Origin: Isoetes taiwanensis
Taxonomy: Eukaryota; Streptophyta; Lycopodiopsida; Isoetales; Isoetaceae
Direction: 5' to 3'
Assembly (NCBI GenBank): GCA_021234155.1
Contig: JAJEKV010000197.1
Location: 295,568 to 359,567, forward strand
Length of the DNA stretch: 64,000 bases
In this document: piece by piece, positions 1-11,803 of the stretch
How the letters are laid out: every line of letters begins with the position of its first letter
Numbering within the stretch: position 1 is the stretch's first letter
Notes under the pieces: model-generated
Database searches by the model: none
Seen by the model: the letters and a program-made list of their open reading frames with translations, nothing else
What the model was told of the DNA's origin: nothing
Position numbers and translations under genes: made by a program

Positions 1-580
1 TAGCTCGTGCTTGGCAATATTGAGACGAGGGGGAAGATTTGAATTTGAATTTTGAATCTCAACAACCACGTGAATGGTCCACGTGGCAACTTTATTTTGA
101 ATTTTAAGGTTTACTATGTGATGCATTATGGGCCCACCAACTCGGACCTTTCCTTATGAGCATGCCACTTGTCCTTCATGCATGCGACCTCCTCGTGCTC
201 CTCCTCATCTGCTCCTCCATGAAGGCGCCCATCTTCTAGAGGACCTTTTGAGGTGCTTTGCATGTCCCATGAAGGCGCCCATCTCCTAGAGGACTTTTTG
301 AGGTGTTTTTGCATGTTCCATGCCATCAAAGGTTAGCATATCCTCCATATTACTGTTTTTGTTCTCTCTGCTTGCTTTATATGCCCACATATCTCCTTTG
401 TTAGTGTTTTTACTCCTGTTGTATAGTCCGTTCTTTGTGCATGCATTGGGTTGTCAGTGAAAGGGGGTTGCCTAATTGGAACCCTCTTTAACTTCCATTG
501 TTTTGGGTTGTCATTAGAAGGGGGTTGTCATTAGAAGGGGGTTGTATTGGAAGGGGGTTGTATTACATGACTAGCTCCAC
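1..580. other. Intergenic DNA with a short tandem duplication
   Basis: No supported gene is seen here. A block of about 50 bp that includes ATGAAGGCGCCCATC and TTTTTGAGGTG occurs twice head-to-tail at about 217-266 and 267-318. The minus-strand reading frame over it is short, low in complexity and unlike any family I know. A GGGGGTTGT word repeats at about 462-560. Confidence 0.5.
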
Positions 581-589
581 CAAAATTTG

Positions 590-1240
590 CCTTATATACT
601 TATATGCCATGCAATTTTTCCTTCTACTCGAGCCTACCCCATTTGTCTTTACCCCAATATTCCATGCATATTTTTCTTTCTATCTTTCTACTGGACATCT
701 AAATTGGGCGGGCGCCCAATTTCGTCTTTGACATTGGTCTTTCCCCCAATATTCCATGCACATTTTTCTTTCTAGTGGACATTAGATGCACATTTTTCTT
801 CCTGCTGGACATCTAAATGTGGCAATATTATTCCATGCACATTTTCATTCTATTGCCCACCCCATTTCCTCTTTGCCCCAATATTACTGCTCCATGCACA
901 TTTTTCCTTCTACTATGCACAAACCATTTCCTCCTGCCCCAATATTACTCACATGCACGTTTTTTCCTGTACTATGCACAATTTGCCATTTCCTCTCTGC
1001 CTCCAAGCGCATTTTTCCTTCTATTACAGATCTAAATTGGGCGGGCGCCCAATTTCCCGTCCATGCGCATTTTTTCTTCTATTAGAGATCTAAGCCTAAT
1101 TTCCAGTCCCATTTAGTTTTGGCCATTGTGACTAAATTGATTCCTCGTACACAAATCTGGCGGGTGCCCAATTTGCTGATTGGGTTGTTCCTGGATTTGC
1201 TCTGAGTAGACAAATCTGGCGGGCGCCCAATTTGTTGTGT
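590..1240. repeat. Pyrimidine-rich degenerate tandem repeat with a recurring GC palindrome
   Basis: Imperfect units built from CCCCAATATT, CCATGCACATTTTTC and CTTCTA repeat through this block. A palindrome with 10-base arms AAATTGGGCG and CGCCCAATTT around a GG centre sits at 701-722 and again at 1034-1055. Variants lie at 1153-1174 and 1212-1233, and a weaker one at 2373-2394. Short reading frames over this block look like products of the repeat, not genes. The function of the palindrome is unknown. Confidence 0.7.
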
Positions 1241-2950
1241 CTGGATTTGCTCTGAGCAACTTCTTACCTACTTGACGACCTTGTAATTCTCAGAGATAAG
1301 CTCAAATATTCCAGAAGCTCCAGAAATGTGGCCTAGAGATCTCCAATCTAATGCTGCTCCTTTACATCCTCTTGAGAAAGACAACAGATCTCTCTCAAAA
1401 TCTGGAGGATTTCTTCAAGTTCTTTTTTCTGCTTTCACCAACTATAGCAAGAGCAGATGGTCCCGATGCAGTAGAAGATGAGAAGGGTTGGATCTGGGAG
1501 CTTGCAAATAGCTTGGTGGGATTCTACTCGAAATTCCTAGATCCAGCCTGTTTGCTTTATGGTTTGAAGATGTCTTTAGACACAGCCGATCAAGCTCAAA
1601 CTGCAGTAGCATCAGCGTCATCAGCATCACGGCCTTAGCTTTAGAACACTTAGGTTCAACTATTTTAAACATGAAAACTGATTAGGATAAGCTGATGGTG
1701 GTTTTGATCTCAATCCTTGCAGATTTTGCAAGCCTGAGGCAGGCAGGATGCCTTATATCATTTCCATCAAATTCCACTCAAACTCTGATTCATAAAAGGG
1801 GGAATAAGCAGCCTCTAATTATGCTTTAGACCTTGTAATTTGTGGATTTTTCTTCTGAACAGACTAAATTCGGCACTCTAGTTCTGCTCTAGATCTTGTA
1901 AATTGTGGATTTTTCTTCTGAACAAACTAGATCTGGCATTCTGTTCTGTGATCAAACCAAAAGAAGAAACTTTGTTGCTCTAGCTTTGAATCCTAGCGTA
2001 ACAGTATATCCTCCTCCTTCTGTGCGAACTTCTTCTTTTACGTTTTGCGAGCCCACATAGCTCGGCCCAGCCCTGCAAACTTGAAGCTTGCTTGCTCGGC
2101 CCGCCTCTGAAGCTTGAAGCTTGACTGCCATACCTAAGTTGGCCGCCGCATCGTCATGCTCGGCCGCCATAGCTCGAAGCTGTGAGGTATTATTAGGGTT
2201 TTATTAGGGTTTTACCTGTTAAAGAGTTGTAGCCATTGGATTATTTTTTAATCAATCTTGGACGTTGAATTATGCAAGAGTTTTTTCTTAGCTAAATGAA
2301 TTGTTTTGCAAATATGCATATTGCCCCATTAAGATCACACTTCCATAACACCATTGAATGATGCTAGTCGTTAAATAGGGTGGTCGCCTAATTTCATTAT
2401 TGCTTGGCTAATTGCAGGATCATTAATCCCAAAAAAAGTCCAGATGCGAAAAGCCCGCCTAGAAAAATGTTCTAGCTGATGAGGAATCGCAGTCAGATGA
2501 TGTGCGACTAGATATTCAAAGCTTTAATATTGCAAAATGATTAGCTCTACTTTCAATTGCTATATGAGATCTTCGGAAACTATATGGCGTCTCAATGAAT
2601 TTGTATAAAGTTTTACTATCTTAATGTTGTACTTTATTTCATTGTGCACAAAACGCAATGTCGTGGATATGCTCATATCACAAACCGCCGCATTTGAAGG
2701 CTCTGGGTTCGCCTACTTTTGCCGCCTCAGAATGCAATCAGTCTAATATATTCCATTGTTTTGCTCCTAAGAACCCCGTATTCTAGACAATAGCTACCAT
2801 TTGAGATATATATGGACTTGAGGAAAGTCCATATATAATGAAATTGTGCTTAAATGGAACTATCTGGCACATATATAAGACGACATCAAGGAACTACATA
2901 CTGAAGGGAACGACTTGATGAACAACCCCAAACCGAGTGAACGACTAGCA
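1240..2950. other. Intergenic DNA, no supported gene; one 63-bp tandem duplication
   Basis: A unit containing CTTGTAATTTGTGGATTTTT and CTTCTGAACA is duplicated at about 1823-1885 and 1886-1950. An open frame of 95 codons on the plus strand at 1351-1638 has no recognisable domain and is not called a gene. AGGGTTTTATTAGGGTTTT at 2193-2211 is a telomere-like word without a convincing adjacent gene. Confidence 0.5.
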
Positions 2951-2954
2951 GTAC

Positions 2955-3106
<152 letters not shown>

Positions 3107-4800
3107 ACATACATGAGAAATGAAAACTGGAGGGAGAGAGGGACATAAAAACTTGTTGTCGAACCTGTAAGGATAAGAGGAACAAACTCGCAATTGGGCG
3201 AATGAACAAAATAAGAATCCTATGAGAAAAGAACATCAAGATGCAACCAGGCAGATGGGGCAATCCTGACAAGAAGAGTGGTGTAATACGCTATAGTGGG
3301 CAACTAAAGGAGCAGAGATGCTTGAGGCAGAAAGCAAGACAAAACACAGAGATGGGAAATAAATAGAACAATATGGCACAATCAGAAATAGACATAGAGA
3401 GGCTAGCAAACTCAAGAGAACAACATAATGAACCAACTAATTGAAAAGACTAGAGCAATAGCACCAAATGACACAATGGGCACAGCAATGTTTAAATAGC
3501 CAAACGACACCAAGGGATGAAGAAAATCATCGAGAAGCCAAGCCTAAGTTCAACATATCCACAAAATAGACGCAATCTATAGTCAATACCGAAGATACAA
3601 AGCCATGCCAAAAATTCCAATCGACTGCAATAACCAACTAGACGTGAAAGAAAATATCCAAGAATTGAACAACTTATGGGACACTTGGTAAAGAATGGAG
3701 ATCAGATAGTGGACGACCAAACAGTAAGGCTAAGACACTAAACAACATTCTCAAGAAGGTGCTAATGTTCGTGAGCTTATCCAAGGAACTTAGTGATTTT
3801 CCATGCAAAGGACAAGGGTCTCCAGGTGCCTAAACCAGGACAAAAGAAGTGACAAGAAGGAAGCTTCCATAACTAAAGAAACTCACCAAGCGTAGAGCAA
3901 GGCGGAGTGAGGTGGGACGAATAGGACTCAAGGGCATAGAAACAACTCCGAAAATTGAAGGGCGAGAGGAACAGATTGGGCAACCGTACAAACTACAACT
4001 AAGAATACCACGAGGAAGGCAAAGGCTAGAGGAACTGATCAGGCATTGGGCAAATGAACAAACTACAACTAGGAATACCACGAGACAAGAACGCTAAGAG
4101 CAGTCAGACAAATAAAGCAACTCGGAGCTATTTAGACAAGCAGAGCAGAGCAGAGTAACGAGAAGTATGGAAGCAACTCATACACAACTTGAACTGCAAG
4201 AGTGGGTACTAACAAGGAACGAGAAAGGGAACACCATTAAAGCTCAATAAGATAAATGGAACTAAAGTGGACAAAAGGGAATAATGAATGATGTAGTAAA
4301 GGGAATAAATAAAGGCAGTGGAAAGAAATCAATGAATCAAAAGAATTGAAGGGGCACATGCCGGGGTGGTCGTAACAATGAACAAGCCATATAAGAAAAT
4401 ACAACATAAGATCTGCAACCAAAACTCACAAGCATCAACGTAGCAAGAATTTCAACAGATCAAGCCATAACAAATGCGAATGCAAACTGAGATATGGCTT
4501 TGGCAAAAGCCATGTATACATGGACAAATGATTTTACTAAAATACCACCAATGTAAAACCTCTGTAAAATGACCGAATATTAGCGACCACCACAAATGGT
4601 ACCAATAGACCAATGATGGAGAAACCTAAGATCCTAAGCAAAAAGGACTACCTAACTATGTAAGCAAAGCTCATAGAAAAGGATTAGTTGTGGTAGGAAA
4701 TAGAGATGTAATGGCCCACGACCCATGCGGGTGAAATAATAAATGTACGGGGACTCGAAAGCTTAGATAATAACTAAAAGCCACATGGCATAAATTGACG
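3107..4800. other. Purine-rich non-coding stretch with a 70-bp tandem duplication
   Basis: The plus strand is strongly A/G-biased over most of this interval. Apparent minus-strand proteins rich in Ser, Leu, Phe and Pro follow from that skew. A block that includes ACAAACTACAACTA and AATACCACGAG repeats at 3975-4018 and 4045-4085, a period of 70. No gene is supported. Confidence 0.5.
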
Positions 4801-4812
4801 TGAATCACCAAC

Positions 4813-5238
4813 TTATAACGAAATGTAGCTAAGGAAAAGTTCAAGAGGAGAGAAAAATGTAGAATATCTTAATGGAGATGGTGGACAAAGTTTATATACA
4901 AGACATTGGAAAATCTGATTCACCTGGCAACTCGTGTTAAAGTCTCCATCGTATAGGCCAAGCGCCAATATTGGACAAGATGGGAAAACCTGAGAAGCCA
5001 GTCTTTTGTGGAGCTCTATAATTGCCAAGTCGAAAAAACGGTTCCTATCAATGTCCGATCGAGGTGCCACACCCAACCGAACTATATCTCGAATTTTTTC
5101 ACACCAGAAACCTGTAACTGCCAGAAGGAAAACAAATGTTGACCCAGAACGTGGTAGAAACATCGAATTGATATGAGGAACAAAAAAACATGTCGTTTGA
5201 AACTGTGAAGAACATGACCTAGTCCAAGAAACCACCAT
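4813..5238 (-). CDS. Unassigned 141-codon open frame
   Basis: The frame is open for 141 codons on the minus strand. Its middle part has mixed, protein-like composition (for example RFFDLAIIELHKRLASQVF), unlike the low-complexity frames around it. I recognise no domain, and no splice sites or partner exons are obvious. It could be a fragment of a decayed transposable-element protein or chance. The ATG has no supporting context. Confidence 0.15.
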   Translation of the reverse strand: MVVSWTRSCSSQFQTTCFFVPHINSMFLPRSGSTFVFLLAVTGFWCEKIRDIVRLGVAPRSDIDRNRFFDLAIIELHKRLASQVFPSCPILALGLYDGDFNTSCQVNQIFQCLVYKLCPPSPLRYSTFFSPLELFLSYISL

Positions 5239-5239
5239 A

Positions 5240-6230
5240 AAAAGAAATTAGTCCCTTGTTGGACTGTGTAGTCACCAAGTTGGAACTGATCCCAATCCCT
5301 GTTGACCCGAAAGTTTCTTTTAACAACAGTTCATCCAATCATTTTCAACTCTTTCTCTAACGAAAGATATACTACAAATCTCGCAAGATGTTTTATCAGT
5401 GACTCAAACAAGAATAACATGGTTAGTATGATAAAATAAACTATTTACACCACATCCCTATATGCAAGAATAACGTAAATCATCTACTTATCTTGTAAAC
5501 CATGCATAAAATAAGCCATCCCCATGTTAATCTCTATAGTTGCCAATTCTGAATTGAACCCAAACAATGTCTACCAAAGATGCAACTATCGTTACGGGGA
5601 TAAGAGAGTTCACAAACTTCAAGTGGTTAAAAACAAGACGTGGAAAGTAGAACGCACATTTTAAATGATAATATAGAGAGAGCATAAATACATACCTTAT
5701 GAGAAAATAAGGAGTTTAGAAAATGAGTAGAATAAACTTGGACTCTAAATGCTCCAAGGCCACAAGACATATCACAAATGTGAGAATGAAGACAGTAGAA
5801 TGCAACTATATTACAAGCCTTGAGTTAGAGAAAGATACTCGAGTAAATTGCAAATAGCTCACAAGTTCTAAACAATGGGCATCTTTCAGTTGGAGAAAAA
5901 TGGAAGAGACCATGTGTTTACATATCACACAAAATAGATAATGCATTTATGCAAATCCAATAGAAACACAATCTTATACAAGTACCAATATAAATGCAAT
6001 TTCAAAAAAAAGTTGAGAAAGCAATACCAAATCAAGAACTAACACAATGCTAACAGAAAAAACCTTATTTCGCAATACTAACAGAAAAAACAAAGCATGC
6101 ACTTTCGCAATGCTAGTGGAAAGCAATCTCAAGCTGACAGCCCACCTTTGGTCACCTGCCATCATCCAATTTTCTCAATTTATTTATAAAATTAATTGTC
6201 AAGCAAAGGGCCTTTACTTCTAAAGGTATC
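5240..6230. other. AT-rich intergenic DNA, nothing recognised
   Basis: No coding signal, RNA gene or organised repeat is visible. CTAACAGAAAAAAC recurs twice near 6050-6090. Confidence 0.4.
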
Positions 6231-6602
6231 ATGCCAGTCTCATCTAATATAACTGCAAAAGGAGTTTGTGATTTAACCCCTAGCTCCTCATGTAAAAATC
6301 AGAATCAAAACTCCCATAACGGCCTTAATAGAAGGAATGGGAATGTCAATGGAATCGTGAGGAGAATGGAGAAGAGAAGAATTCAACAGGCAAATATAAT
6401 CCAAACTAACAAAGAATTGGAAGAATTAGGGAAGAAATTTCGAGACAATAATAAGAAACGTTGGGAAGTAATGATATGGAATATCAGAGTTTTGAACAAA
6501 GGCATTCAAATAGATTGTGGTAACAAGGAAAATATTCATCCTAACTTTGAGCCCTCTTGCATTAAAATTGATAGATCCTTGAAAAAGAATAGAATAGAAT
6601 AG
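6231..6602 (+). CDS. Unassigned 123-codon open frame ending in the LINE tail
   Basis: The predicted protein is basic and Asn/Lys-rich, with a charged helical middle (EKRRIQQANIIQTNKELEEL). Its last codons run into the pentanucleotide tail of the neighbouring antisense LINE fragment, so the stop is not native. No domain is recognised. It may be a remnant of a coding exon interrupted by the LINE insertion, or chance. Confidence 0.15.
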   Translation: MPVSSNITAKGVCDLTPSSSCKNQNQNSHNGLNRRNGNVNGIVRRMEKRRIQQANIIQTNKELEELGKKFRDNNKKRWEVMIWNIRVLNKGIQIDCGNKENIHPNFEPSCIKIDRSLKKNRIE

Positions 6603-6965
6603 AATATGATTTTATCGTCCACGGAGACCAACTGGCCTATGGGACCCAAGTACAAAGAGAGAGAGCAGCAGGCGTATTACTACCAGGATTAAAAAAACCC
6701 CGCCCCGAAGGGTTTTCGGGGGAAAAACCTTAGTAGCAATAAGGATGCTGACATACTGCACAGTTATATACATAATCACAAGTACAGCTGAGGTTAATGT
6801 CGGACAGGGGGGCATAACTGAGTCCGCGTATCCATTACCTCCCGGAGGTACGATCCCAACAAGCCTACAGAGGCCGTGCTCAGTAGCTCATGCAAGGCCT
6901 GATGGGGCACAACTAACCGAGCATACCGAGCCCGGATATGCTCGTACGCCGGACAAAGAAGTCTC
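6583..6965 (-). mobile_element. 5'-truncated LINE, 3' end only
   Basis: The reverse complement matches the last part of the LINE at 30.23-30.61 kb: the words GCACGGCCT and GGCTTGTTGGGATCGTACCT, then TTATTGCTACTAA, a hairpin with CCCTTCGGGG at its tip, TGGGTCCCATAGGCCAGTTG, GTGGACGATAAAATCATATT and finally an (ATTCT)n tail at 6583-6605. Only about 380 bp of the 3' end is present, the usual product of incomplete target-primed reverse transcription. No clear target-site duplication was found. Confidence 0.85.
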
Positions 6966-7069
6966 TCTTAATAGACTGCATCATATTGCTGAGTTCAATA
7001 AATACAATCCCACTACTAAACTGTATTTTAAAGATATAATTATGCTAAAGGTAAGCAAGCTATAGATTT

Positions 7070-8114
7070 CATCATAAGGACATGTTTGGAACAAAAATCA
7101 GATAAGGTTGAAGACTGCGTCAGTTCTATTCATCTTTTATCCCTTATGCCTCCATTTTTTGTTTCTTGTAGTTCTCATCACGCTTTCAGTTGTGGTAAGA
7201 TAGATAGATAGATAGTCAGCTGTTGTAGGCTATGGGAATGTCACCTTGTGCCCCTTGTCCCTTGCTGGGGCATCGCTTTTTCAACTTATCATCATTAGTT
7301 CCTTCTTAAGATATCAATCAATGTCTTTACCATAGTATTCGGGCCTTCTATTGTTTAGCCTATGTTTGGCACCAGGTTTTTTCCTTTATCTGCATGGTTC
7401 TTCTGCTTCTTCAGCTTCATTGCTCATACTGTTGTTTTGGTTGTCTGAATGATCCATTTCGTTGCGTTCATTTTGATTGCTCCATTTGCACTGTTTGTGT
7501 TGGTTCATTGGGCCTCATGCTGCTTTTCTTCATTTTTCATGGTTGGCATCCATTGCTTGTTTGGTGGTCCTTACCGTACCTCCTTGTTGTCAAGTGCCTC
7601 ATAGCCTCTAATGGCCCTTTTTTGTTCAATTTACCATTAGTTACCCCCGTTGTCTTCTCCTTCTTGCCTTGTTCCAATTAACATTAGTTACCCCCATTCT
7701 CTTCTCCTTGTTGCCTTAATTGCCCTGTTGTTCTGTTGCTCCTTTGCTCCACAACTCAATTATACCCGTAGAAAGGAGAATTGTCCAAACGAAGGGAGTC
7801 TGATTCTGGTACATATAATGATAGCTTGAAGGAGTGCGAAGATGCCAATTCTTTCCAAATTCTACGAAAATGCTCATATGAGGATTGTGAAACAGTAGTG
7901 ATGGTAGGGATAAAAATTCTAGTTACTCAATAATTAGGAGTACTTCAAATTTACGGGATAATCAAATGGAGAATTTCAACATCCAAACTCAGTCTATGGC
8001 TGAATTCAATACTACTAAAAGGTTAGTAATTGTTGTTCCCAACACTTCAGGCAAACCTAAGAAGTAGAAGAAAAAAGCTAAGAAAAAGGGTGCCTTAAAA
8101 AGGAATCAAATGCC
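7070..8114. other. Intergenic DNA; pyrimidine-rich tract and possible coding remnant
   Basis: Positions 7290-7760 are T/C-rich on the plus strand, and the 95-codon frame at 7394-7681 follows from that. A short (AGAT)n run lies at 7198-7215. From about 7785 to 8110 the plus strand reads charged, Asn/Ser/Lys-rich peptide pieces broken by stops, ending in a Lys-rich stretch just before the second GATA array. This may be a decayed ORF, but I cannot assign it. Confidence 0.35.
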
Positions 8115-8217
<103 letters not shown>

Positions 8218-8219
8218 CT

Positions 8220-9390
8220 TTCCGGGACAAAGTCGTGGCCGGTAGTACCTCCCCTGCCATAGTCGTTACTTCCAAATGCCACATGTCAAATTTTTAATGG
8301 ACGTAATTTTACCAAACGTGTATTACATCCGGTAATGCACGCTTCTCGAACTCCGACAATAATTTTTTATTTGCGCAAAGAGTGGCGGAAACCCTGAATG
8401 TGCCATAGAGTTTACGGCTGCCGGAAGCTTAGCTTTGGCCGTGATCCATCGGTGATCCATCCTATCTTAAAAAGGTCGGGAAGTCAGGAAGTCCGATTGT
8501 CTGTCGTGATCCTTTCGTGGCCTAAAACCCCGATTGTCTTACTCAAGAATTCCGGTTGTTTGCCTTGTATCTTTTCGTGGCCTAAAACCCTAATACATTG
8601 AAGCCCCATTTTTTAAGCGTAATTTGGGCCATTGAGTTGGCATAATCTGGGCCGTCCAAATTAAGGGACATGCAAAACCGGGAAAGAGTCCCAACCCTAT
8701 ACAGTATGCAATCACATGGGATCAGAAATAATAATTCAATTCCTGATGAGACGAGATTATAAGTAGATTACATTATGCAATTTTAGGGAAATAGGTGGAT
8801 TAGGATTACATTATGCAATCACATGGGATCAGAAATTGAACCACCAGTTGGCGCCACTTCTCACACTGACCTGACCTGACGGTAATTGCCATCCTTCAAA
8901 AGTAATTTATGATTGCTTTGTGAAAATGATTTCCATCATTGAATCATGCTCACCAACCTAGCTAAACATTCACAGTTTTAACAAAATGTATTATATTAAT
9001 GTTCATAATGATGCATTACGTAAACCGATCATATTATAGACTACAACGAACACCGTATCAGCATTATGATATATTTCCATGATATAAAAGTAAGACATAC
9101 TCAAAATATGGGTGTCATGCTGTAAGGGCAACTACAAGCAGTAGAATCCCCTCTTATGCATTGCCCATGAGGAAATCCCTAGGGAACGTTGCAGTATAAC
9201 AGGTTTTATCATTACATAGCCCATGGCACAAAAGTCTACCAGTAGTAGACAAGTTTTGCTGCCATATATGTTATTAACTAGTGGTAACGCCTGCTACCAC
9301 TAGTCTCTTCTTTCTCTTCCTTTGTCTACACAGTTGTTAACAAAACCTTTGCAATCCTCACAACAATCTGCAAGCTTTCAACCGCAACTT
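8220..9390. other. Downstream flank of the glucanase gene
   Basis: No separate gene is supported. TTTTCGTGGCCTAAAACCC occurs at about 8512 and 8572, and a block containing GGATTACATTATGCAAT with ATCACATGGGATCAGAAAT is partly duplicated at about 8710-8840. The part nearest 9390 probably holds the 3' untranslated region and polyadenylation signals of the minus-strand glucanase gene, which cannot be placed exactly. Confidence 0.4.
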
Positions 9391-9396
9391 ATTTGA

Positions 9397-11803
9397 CTAT
9401 CCAAGAATTGCCAAAGTGAGGAATACTCTGACAAATAATGTCAATCCCCGAGAAAGTTCAGCCGCTGTTTTGATTGTTGCATAACTTGCAATAAGACTGC
9501 AACAAAGAGGAGATCAATGTCAGTCTTTAACCCTATTCGAATGCTTGTACAATATGCTTAACTTTATTCACATTCTCCCTGATCCTATTTGTGTCATGTG
9601 ACATACCTTCCCTCATAAACACAGGAACCATAACCTGCAAGAGCCATAAGCTAAAAGTTATTTATTGAGGGCAAATATATGTGTAATGAGCATACTTTTA
9701 GGTAGATAACAAAAAATAAAATAGCCTATTACATGTTTGTTGCAATTGAATACAATACACTCAATACTTACTAGGGTCTTGTGTTGTTATTGCCGCTGCA
9801 CCAGAAAAAACACAGGCGCTTGGATCCAAACCATTATTCTGGTAGTAACTGTTGAATGCATATGAGGCATGAGATGCAACAGTATCTGGCTGGTAGCACC
9901 TTTGACCTGGCTGAATGGCACTGCAATCAACATGGCCCTCTCCGCATGCCCAATCGAGGGCTACCTGCAGCTTTGAGAATCTGACCCCTGCTGCAGCAAC
10001 ACAAAATGTTCTATTGACCTCTATGATCACTCCACTGCCTCCATTAGAAGTGCTATCAGTCCAACCATTGTCCAATGAGAAACTAAAATCAAATGATTTT
10101 TCACCATCTGGTTTGAATAGACCCCAATTTCGATTTGATGTCACTCCAGGTCTTTGGTCCTCATTAAAGAGCTCAAATATGTACGTATCTATCATTGCCC
10201 CAGGGTTTAATGGAGTTCCTAAATTACTAGAGACATGTTTAAGCAGATTCCCAGTATATGTTGCAGCATTTTTCAAATTGACAATGTTAACCTCATCAGC
10301 TTCCCCCATAGAAGGCCAACCCGTCTCGCTCACCACAACTTTAACAGCTTTATAGCCCAATTTTGCCATGGCAGAAAAGATGGCATCGAGTTGTGCATCA
10401 AAAAGATTATTATATTGAAGGCCTGTGTTGGGATCCAAAACTCCTCGATTCTTGCGAAAAAGAGCATAGTTTAATGAAATATACTCCATATCATTCCTGT
10501 ATGCATAATAAGGATATACATTGATCATAAAGAACGAATCTGTTTTAGAGAGGAACTCCAACATGGGTTTCATTACTGATGTTGCATAAACAGGATCAAA
10601 AGTCCCTGCTGAAGGGGGAAATGATTTTGACAGAATGCCCATTGCAACGGGCGAGGACACCTTGACCTGTTTGTGAAGTTTCGACTTTACCAGTGAAGAA
10701 TATATATTCTTCATTGCTGGTACAAGGAGTGGAGCAAGAGTAGGTGAGCTGGTGATTGCTTCAGAGCCAACAGCAATTCCTATTAAGTTCACTTCTGGAA
10801 TGAAATATGCAATGTTCCTTGCAATCCAAGCATCTGCAGCACTACTTGAATGTGCAATGTCTGAAATCTCTGAGTTCTTAATTCCAACAATTATCTCTAG
10901 GCGTGTGTTTCTAAATGCTTGAAGGACATTGGAGTCTGCATCAAATAGTCTAACCTTAGAAATCGACTCTGATTGGAGAAGCTGAGCCACCTTCTCTGGT
11001 GATGGTAGATTATCACCGTCTAGTCCATAACAAACACCAATAGAGCTTGCTCCTGCAGATAGACAACTGCAAAATTAGTCATTATTTTCATCTTCTGTGA
11101 GTTGCATTTACTCCAAAAGAATACTACAATGCCAGTTGTAACAAAAATAACATAGCATGCCATACACAGGAAAAGCAAGAAACCATACAAAGGCATTCCA
11201 CGGTTATCAAATAAGAGACCAACAACAACGGTTAGGTTTACAAGATAGCATTTCTGTGATTGCATTTCCTTTGATACGGATGAGATTTGAAGCTAGAAAA
11301 TTAGCAAAATCTAAATCTCTTGATCTTAAGTATGCCAGCATCAGAATAAAGTAGACGGCAGAGAATAACACTACAGCTACACTTCAAGCTATTATTTGCA
11401 GCGTGAAGTGCAAGCATTCCGAGCATAAAAAGGCTAACATCTGATTATTTTTCGATGCAGCCTGACAATGGAATCTAATGCAACACACAAAGCGAAGCCA
11501 GCGATCTGCAATCTGCAATAACCGAGTTTTAATCCCGGAGTTCCTTACTTGATATTCTGGCAAGACTTCCCAAAAGGATCAACAGCACAAACATGATCAT
11601 CACACATGGCTTTACAGGCAGCATTTTCCTGTTGAGTGAAATATGCGTCCAACCCATGTGACGAAGCAAATCGCCGCAGCACGGATTGCAGAAACCTTAT
11701 TGGGCTGGAGTCCATTTCCATCTCCATGTACCCTGTATCTTCTGCATCACTCAACTTTGGGCCCGATACCAATAACCAACTTCAGCAAGAAGAAAGCATG
11801 CAT
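9397..11803 (-). CDS. GPI-anchored glucan endo-1,3-beta-glucosidase (GH17 + X8)
   Basis: Predicted to cleave 1,3-beta-glucan (callose) at the cell surface or plasmodesmata. Proposed exons are 11770-11803 (tentative), 9772-11052, 9607-9634 and 9397-9496, with the last three joined by GT-AG introns in consistent phase. Counting from the first whole codon of exon 2, the GH17 domain covers residues 1-330. The acid/base Glu is at 97 (AVGSEAI) and the nucleophile at 242 (VVSETGWPSMG), with ELFNEDQRPG near 293. An X8 domain covers about 348-435, with six Cys at 350, 369, 376, 385, 413 and 431; the last lies in the 28-nt exon 3. Exon 4 encodes a Ser-rich spacer and hydrophobic tail (LTLFVRVFLTLAILG, stop), typical of GPI attachment. 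From memory, VGSE in place of VGNE is normal for the X8-bearing GPI clade. Exon 1 (MHAFFLLKLVIG, ending at a non-consensus GTATCG donor) restores phase but gives a short signal peptide and is the weak point. The gene appears intact. Confidence 0.9.

Noticed and set aside
7394-7681. 95-codon Leu/Phe/Cys-rich frame as a membrane protein
   Set aside because: It lies in a T/C-rich tract. Composition alone yields hydrophobic residues, and no start context or homology supports it.
9915-10474. Plus-strand ORFs of 146 and 79 codons
   Set aside because: They are antisense to the GH17 exon, whose catalytic motifs and splice phases fix the coding strand.
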